A stretch of DNA of 64,000 nucleotides from Thermus oshimai DSM 12092 (GTDB lineage: Bacteria > Deinococcota > Deinococci > Deinococcales > Thermaceae), in assembly GCF_000373145.1 (NCBI RefSeq), contig NZ_KB890602.1, positions 152,483 through 216,482 of the forward strand. Direction: 5' to 3'. A model generated the notes under the pieces. The model was not told the origin of the DNA, searched no databases, and worked only from the letters and a program-made list of their open reading frames with translations. This document shows positions 59,979 through 64,000 of this stretch, piece by piece; within the stretch, counting starts at the first letter, position 1; each line of letters starts with the position of its first letter. The translations under genes and the position numbers were made by a program.

Positions 59979-61196
59979 ATGAGCCTTGGGCGTTCCTTCA
60001 TAGGGTTTTCGGTCCTCGCCCTCATGGCGGGGGCGGTCCTTTGGTGGGGGGTTTCGGGCGGGCAGGCCCCCAAGCCCCAGACCCCAAGCCCCGCCCCGGA
60101 CGGGGGGCTTTTGGAGTACGAGCGGAACACCGTGGAGATCGTGGAGCGGTACGGGGACGGGGTGGTCTACGTGGCGGTGCGCACCGCCCCCAGGGCGCTT
60201 CAGCTCCCCCCGGGGTTTGAGTTCTTCGCCCCCTTCCTCCAGGCCCCCCCGCAGGAGGGCACGGGTTCGGGCTTCGTCATAGACCAGGAGGGGTACGTCC
60301 TCACCAACTACCACGTGGTGGAGGGGGCGGACCAGATCACCGTGAAGTTCCACAACGACCCCAAGGAGTACCGGGCCCGCCTGGTGGGCTCGGCCCCGCC
60401 CCTGGACGTGGCCCTCCTCAAGGTGGAGGCCCCAAAGGCCAAGCTGGTGCCCTTGGTCCTGGGGGACTCGGACAAGATCCGCGTGGGCCAGAAGGCCATC
60501 GCCATGGGGAACCCCTTCGGCTTGGAGTTCACCGTGACCCAGGGCATCGTCTCCGCCATCCGGGAAAACCCTGGGGCCATCGGGGACGATTCGGGCCTGG
60601 TGCCCCAGGTGATCCAGACGGACGCGGCCATCAACCCGGGGAACTCCGGCGGGCCGCTTCTCAACTCCCGGGGCGAGGTCATCGGCATCAACACCGCCAT
60701 CTTCACCCCCACGGGCCAGTTCGGGGCGGCCCAGTTCGCGGGGGTGGGCTTCGCCCTGCCCATCAACCTGGTGAAGGAGCACCTCCCCGAGCTGAGAGCG
60801 GGCAAGACCCTCACCGCGGAGGTCCTCATCCAAAACCGCCCCCGCCTGGGGGTGAGCCTGGTCCCCTTAAGCCTTTACCCCGAGCGCCTGCGCCAGCAGC
60901 ACGGCCTGCCCGAAACCGGCCTCATGGTGCAGGAGGTGGAGCGGAATAGCCCCGCGGAGCGGGCGGGCCTGAAGCCCCCCACCCGCTTCGCCTACCTCCA
61001 GCTCCCCACGGGGGAGGCCCTGCAGGTGGGCCTGGACGGGGACGTGCTCCTGGAGGCGGACGGGGTGCCCCTTACCTCCATCGCCAGCCTCCGGCAGGTG
61101 CTCTACCGCAAGAAGCCGGGGGAGGCGGTGACCCTAAAGGTCTTCCGGGGTGGGCGCACCCTCACCCTCCGGGTGGTACCCCAGGTGATCCGGTAA
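59979..61196 (+). CDS. HtrA/DegP-type serine protease with PDZ domain
   Basis: Membrane-anchored periplasmic quality-control protease. One N-terminal helix (FIGFSVLALMAGAVLWWGV) precedes a trypsin-like domain with the triad His in LTNYHVVEGA, Asp in PPLDVALLK and Ser in INPGNSGGPLLNS. A single PDZ domain follows (about residues 285-400). The 405 residues are normal for DegS/DegP-like single-PDZ forms. TAGGAGGTGG precedes the ATG. A convergent terminator follows its stop. Confidence 0.94.
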   Translation: MSLGRSFIGFSVLALMAGAVLWWGVSGGQAPKPQTPSPAPDGGLLEYERNTVEIVERYGDGVVYVAVRTAPRALQLPPGFEFFAPFLQAPPQEGTGSGFVIDQEGYVLTNYHVVEGADQITVKFHNDPKEYRARLVGSAPPLDVALLKVEAPKAKLVPLVLGDSDKIRVGQKAIAMGNPFGLEFTVTQGIVSAIRENPGAIGDDSGLVPQVIQTDAAINPGNSGGPLLNSRGEVIGINTAIFTPTGQFGAAQFAGVGFALPINLVKEHLPELRAGKTLTAEVLIQNRPRLGVSLVPLSLYPERLRQQHGLPETGLMVQEVERNSPAERAGLKPPTRFAYLQLPTGEALQVGLDGDVLLEADGVPLTSIASLRQVLYRKKPGEAVTLKVFRGGRTLTLRVVPQVIR

Positions 61197-61198
61197 GT

Positions 61199-61229
61199 GC
61201 CCCACCCGGAGCCTGCGCTTCGGTGGGGC
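61199..61229. terminator. Convergent terminator between HtrA and DUF1850 genes
   Basis: Eight-base arms GCCCCACC and GGTGGGGC with a 15-base loop, touching the DUF1850 stop codon. Confidence 0.6.
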
Positions 61230-61621
61230 TAGGGGGGAAAAAGGAGGCGGGCCCGGAGGCACCCCTTTTCCACCCGGAACCACCTCCCCCCAAGCCTTAG
61301 GGCCAGGCCCGCCTCCGAGCAGTAAAGGAGCGCTTTACGCCTTTCCCGGGCCAGGGCCTCGTTCCAGGGGTAGGCCCCTCCGGTGTAGTAGGCCTCCGTT
61401 TCCGGGTCGGTGTAGGCCTGAAAGCCTTGGAAGCGCCAGAGGGGCCTAAACTCCAGGAGGACGGGCTTTCCCGTCACCGAGTTTAAGAACTCCACCCGGG
61501 CCTCCTGGAAGGGGAGGAGGAAGAGGAGGACCCTTTCCCCTTCCCCCTCCACCTCCACCACCCGCAGGAAGGAAAGAAGAAGCCCGGCCCCTAAGAGGAG
61601 GAGGAGCCGGGCCTTGGCCAT
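61229..61621 (-). CDS. DUF1850 family protein
   Basis: A 130-residue exported protein with an N-terminal hydrophobic segment (ARLLLLLGAGLLLSFL). It resembles DUF1850 proteins, which are repeatedly coded with TAXI-type TRAP transporters; the segment FLNSVTGKPVLLEFRPL fits. It lies 5 bases after the TAXI binding protein gene, which supports that link. Its molecular role in the transporter is unknown. Confidence 0.8.
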   Translation of the reverse strand: MAKARLLLLLGAGLLLSFLRVVEVEGEGERVLLFLLPFQEARVEFLNSVTGKPVLLEFRPLWRFQGFQAYTDPETEAYYTGGAYPWNEALARERRKALLYCSEAGLALRLGGRWFRVEKGCLRARLLFPP

Positions 61622-61626
61622 GTCCC

Positions 61627-62604
61627 CTACTTCAAAGCGCCCGCTTCCCGGAAGTAGCGCAGGGCCCCCTCGTGGTAGGGGATGGTGCCCCCCACGAAGC
61701 GCACGGCGTTCTGCAGGGTGGTGTCCCGGGCCGCGGCCACCGCGGCGCGGAGGGCCTCGAGGCCCTCAAAGGTGGCCTTGGTGAGGGCGTAGGCCGCTTC
61801 CTCCGGGAGGCTTGCTGGGCAGACGAAGAGGTTCCAGAAGGTGAGGGTGGGGGTGTCGGCCCGGGCCCCGTAGACCGCCTTGGGGATGACCCCGGGGCCC
61901 GCGAGGCCGGGGAAGCGCTTCTGGAAGGTCTGGACCACGGTGCTCTTGGGGTCTAGGGGCACCAGGTAGATCCGCTGCCCCTTGCGGGCCAAGGCGGCGG
62001 AGAGCTCGGTGATGGCCCCCGTGGGCAGGCCCCCAGACCAGAAGAAGGCGTCTATGGTGCCCTCGGAGAGGGCGTTGGCGCTTTCCTGGGCCCCCAGGCG
62101 CTCCTGCTTGGCGAAGTCCTTGGGGGAAAGCCCCGCGGCCTGGAGGACGAGGAGGGCCTCCACCTCCGTGCCCGAGCCCGGGGCCCCGGTGGAGACCCGC
62201 TTGCCCTTAAGGTCCTGCACCACCCGGATCCCCGCCCCCTCCCGGGTGACGATGTGGAGGTAGTTGGGGTACATGGCGAAGAGGATGCGCACGTTCTTGG
62301 CGGGCTTGTCCTTGAAGCGCTCGTGCCCTCCGGTGTAGGCCAGGTAGGCGGAGTCGGGGAGCACCGTGCCGCAGTAGTAGGTGCCCCCGCCCGTGCGGTT
62401 TTCCAGGAGGAGGAGGTTGTCTATGGAGGCCGCGGTCTGGGTGGCCTGGGCCTCCGCCACCCCCGCCTTGTTCCAGATCTCCGCCAGGGCGGTGCCGTAG
62501 TAGAAGTAGACCCCGCCCACCCCCCCGGTGGCGATGACCACCCGGGGCTTCTGGGCCAGGGCCAGGCCAAAGAGGGCCAGCAGGGCGAGCAACCAGGGTC
62601 TCAT
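61627..62604 (-). CDS. TAXI-family TRAP transporter solute-binding protein
   Basis: Exported binding protein of a tripartite ATP-independent transporter. The signal peptide (WLLALLALFGLALAQ) is followed by VVIATGGVGGVYFYYGTALAEIWNK, the TAXI opening, and by GKRVSTGAPGSGTEVEALLVLQAAGL and DAFFWSGGLPTGAI, typical of the family. T. thermophilus has a glutamate/glutamine-binding TAXI protein of this kind; the ligand here is an inference. The 325 residues are normal. Followed by DUF1850 and preceded by the fused permease. Confidence 0.93.
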   Translation of the reverse strand: MRPWLLALLALFGLALAQKPRVVIATGGVGGVYFYYGTALAEIWNKAGVAEAQATQTAASIDNLLLLENRTGGGTYYCGTVLPDSAYLAYTGGHERFKDKPAKNVRILFAMYPNYLHIVTREGAGIRVVQDLKGKRVSTGAPGSGTEVEALLVLQAAGLSPKDFAKQERLGAQESANALSEGTIDAFFWSGGLPTGAITELSAALARKGQRIYLVPLDPKSTVVQTFQKRFPGLAGPGVIPKAVYGARADTPTLTFWNLFVCPASLPEEAAYALTKATFEGLEALRAAVAAARDTTLQNAVRFVGGTIPYHEGALRYFREAGALK

Positions 62605-62632
62605 AGGAGCCTCCTTTCCTTTCAGGCCTACC

Positions 62633-64000
62633 CTAAGCCCCTTGCCCCTTTCCCGTCAAGCCCTTCTTGAGGAAGAAGGGGAGGCCCAGGAGGAAGGCCA
62701 CCAGGTTGAGGGTGCTTTGGGGGACGAAGAGGAGGAGGGCGAGGAGGCCCAGGAGCCAGGACTCGAGGCGGGCCAGGGGCCTTCTGGTGTAGCCCGCGGT
62801 GGCGGCGGAGAGGTAGACGATGCCTGCGGCCACGGCCAGGAAGCGCTCCAGGATGATGGGCCAGGCCTCCCCTGGGGGGGCGGTTTCCAGCAAGGGGAGG
62901 ATGAGGAGGCCGGTGCCGGTGTAGGAGAGGAGGAAGAAGAAGCCGATGAGGTATTTGGAGAGGGCCACCCGGGCGGCGTAGACCCCCGTGGGCAGGGGGT
63001 GGGTGCCGAAGACGCTGGCCGCGGCGTAGGCGGAAAGGGCCACGGGGGGCGTCACGTCCGCCAGGACGGCGTAGTAGAAGAGGAACATGTGGGTGGCGTA
63101 GACCGCGGCCTGGTCGGGGATGCCGTTTTCCCTGGCCAGGGCGATGATGGCCGGGGCGGTGAGGGCGGAGGTGAGCACGTAGGTGGCCGTGGGGGGCACC
63201 CCCATGCCCAGGACCAGGCTGAAGATAGCGGTGATGAGGGTGGCCAGGAGGAGGCTTTCCCCCGAAACCTGCTGCAGGAGCTGGCTGAACTTGGAGGGCA
63301 GGCCGGAGATGACCATCATGGCGAAGATGAGGTTGGCCGAGGTCACCGCGGTGCCGATGGGAAGGAGGCTACGGAAGCCTTCCTCCAGGCCCTGGAAGAG
63401 GGGGCCCACCCCTTTGGGCCTCAAGGTGGGGTCCAGGTAAGCGAGGAGGATGAAGCCCACGAGGGCCAGGCTGGCCGCGGTGCGCACCTCGTAGCCCAGG
63501 TAGAGGAGGACCACGATGAGGAGGATGGGGAGGAAGATGGGGCTATACCGTAGGGCGTAGGCCCGCCGCCCCATCCCCAGCTCCACCGCCACCGCCTTCA
63601 GGCCCGCCTTGCGGGCGTAGAACTCGTTGAAGGCCAGGATGGCGAGAAGGTAGAGGAGGGCCGGCCCCAGGGCCATGATCATCACCTTCAGGTAGGGGAT
63701 CTCCAGGATCTCCACCATGATGAAGGCGATGCTGCCCATGATGGGGGGCATGATGAGGGCGATGGTCCCCGCGGTGGCGGCGATCCCTGCGGCCACCAGG
63801 CGGTCGTAGCCGGACTTCTCGTAAAGGGGCTTGGTGAGGGCGGAGACGAACTGGGTGTCCGCGGCCCCCGAGCCGGAGAACATGCCCATGAAGACCCCGG
63901 CCAGGCCCGTGACCCGGCCCGGGGTGGCGGGGCTTTTGCCCACCAGGGCCAGGGCCAGGTTGGCCACCACCCGGCCGAGGCCTAAGGCGGTGATCATCCC
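62633..64000 (-). CDS. TRAP transporter fused permease (4TM+12TM), C-terminal part
   Basis: Fused small-plus-large membrane component of a TAXI-type TRAP transporter; at least 455 residues are present and the gene surely continues beyond the right edge because the 4TM N-terminal part is missing. Visible DctM-like features are VTGLAGVFMGMFSGSGAADTQFVSALTKPLYEKSGY with the GSGAADTQF turn, AGTIALIMPPIMGSIAFIMVE, and FSLVLGMGVPPTATYVLTSALTAPAI. An in-frame ATG at 63997 is an internal Met. First gene of permease, binding protein, DUF1850. Confidence 0.92.
   Translation of the reverse strand, partial: GMITALGLGRVVANLALALVGKSPATPGRVTGLAGVFMGMFSGSGAADTQFVSALTKPLYEKSGYDRLVAAGIAATAGTIALIMPPIMGSIAFIMVEILEIPYLKVMIMALGPALLYLLAILAFNEFYARKAGLKAVAVELGMGRRAYALRYSPIFLPILLIVVLLYLGYEVRTAASLALVGFILLAYLDPTLRPKGVGPLFQGLEEGFRSLLPIGTAVTSANLIFAMMVISGLPSKFSQLLQQVSGESLLLATLITAIFSLVLGMGVPPTATYVLTSALTAPAIIALARENGIPDQAAVYATHMFLFYYAVLADVTPPVALSAYAAASVFGTHPLPTGVYAARVALSKYLIGFFFLLSYTGTGLLILPLLETAPPGEAWPIILERFLAVAAGIVYLSAATAGYTRRPLARLESWLLGLLALLLFVPQSTLNLVAFLLGLPFFLKKGLTGKGQGA

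Overview
The window reads as a chromosomal segment of a Thermus species. The G+C content is very high, and several proteins match well known Thermus products: homoisocitrate dehydrogenase, SdrP, a TmrB/TmrA-type ABC pair, the type IV pilus genes pilM/N/O/W and a MutS of the T. aquaticus type. I assign the genus with confidence but not the species. No insertion sequence, prophage, CRISPR array or rRNA operon was seen.

Layout. 1-2557 (minus) holds pilM-pilN-pilO-pilW, running off the left edge. 2742-3746 is the lysine-pathway homoisocitrate dehydrogenase gene. 3792-5994 (minus) is the least ordinary stretch: a tiny hydrophobic peptide gene with a strong promoter, a terminator directly after it, then a membrane HD-GYP gene whose first half is AT-rich, then a DUF5317 membrane protein with no normal start codon. 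6377-6530 holds tRNA-Asp and tRNA-Phe. 6597-16544 carries an SRA-like orphan, coaX, osmC, an amidase, a small Ser/Thr kinase, a patatin, lepB, a lutABC-type cluster, a phosphohexomutase and one broken gene. 16684-20646 holds a two-component pair, a DUF502 protein, sdrP and small ORFs. 20643-29803 holds cutA, gyrA, aroQ, a LysM/M23 peptidase, an RNA methyltransferase, a NarL-type regulator, an M20 peptidase, HU and plsC. 29809-38940 has endonuclease V, sugar-phosphate isomerases, moeB/ttuC, citrate synthase, tmrBA and folC. 38911-48629 (minus) is dominated by a peptide ABC operon (dppA-B-C) and a branched-chain amino acid ABC operon (livK-H-M-G-F). 48788-54458 holds glnA, a 5'-nucleotidase and a sulfite-dehydrogenase cluster. 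54640-64000 holds mutS-mutL, rraA, purU, an HtrA protease and a TRAP-TAXI transporter that runs off the right edge.

Gene organisation. Many genes overlap by 4 bp (ATGA or GTGA) and look translationally coupled. A second group has no Shine-Dalgarno sequence but a TANNNT -10 hexamer 6-8 nt before the start codon, which implies leaderless mRNAs. In at least two divergent pairs the -10 hexamers of both genes overlap almost completely, and in a third the two ATG codons themselves overlap. The amino-acid transport genes, glnA and gltA carry hairpins near their promoters or leaders.
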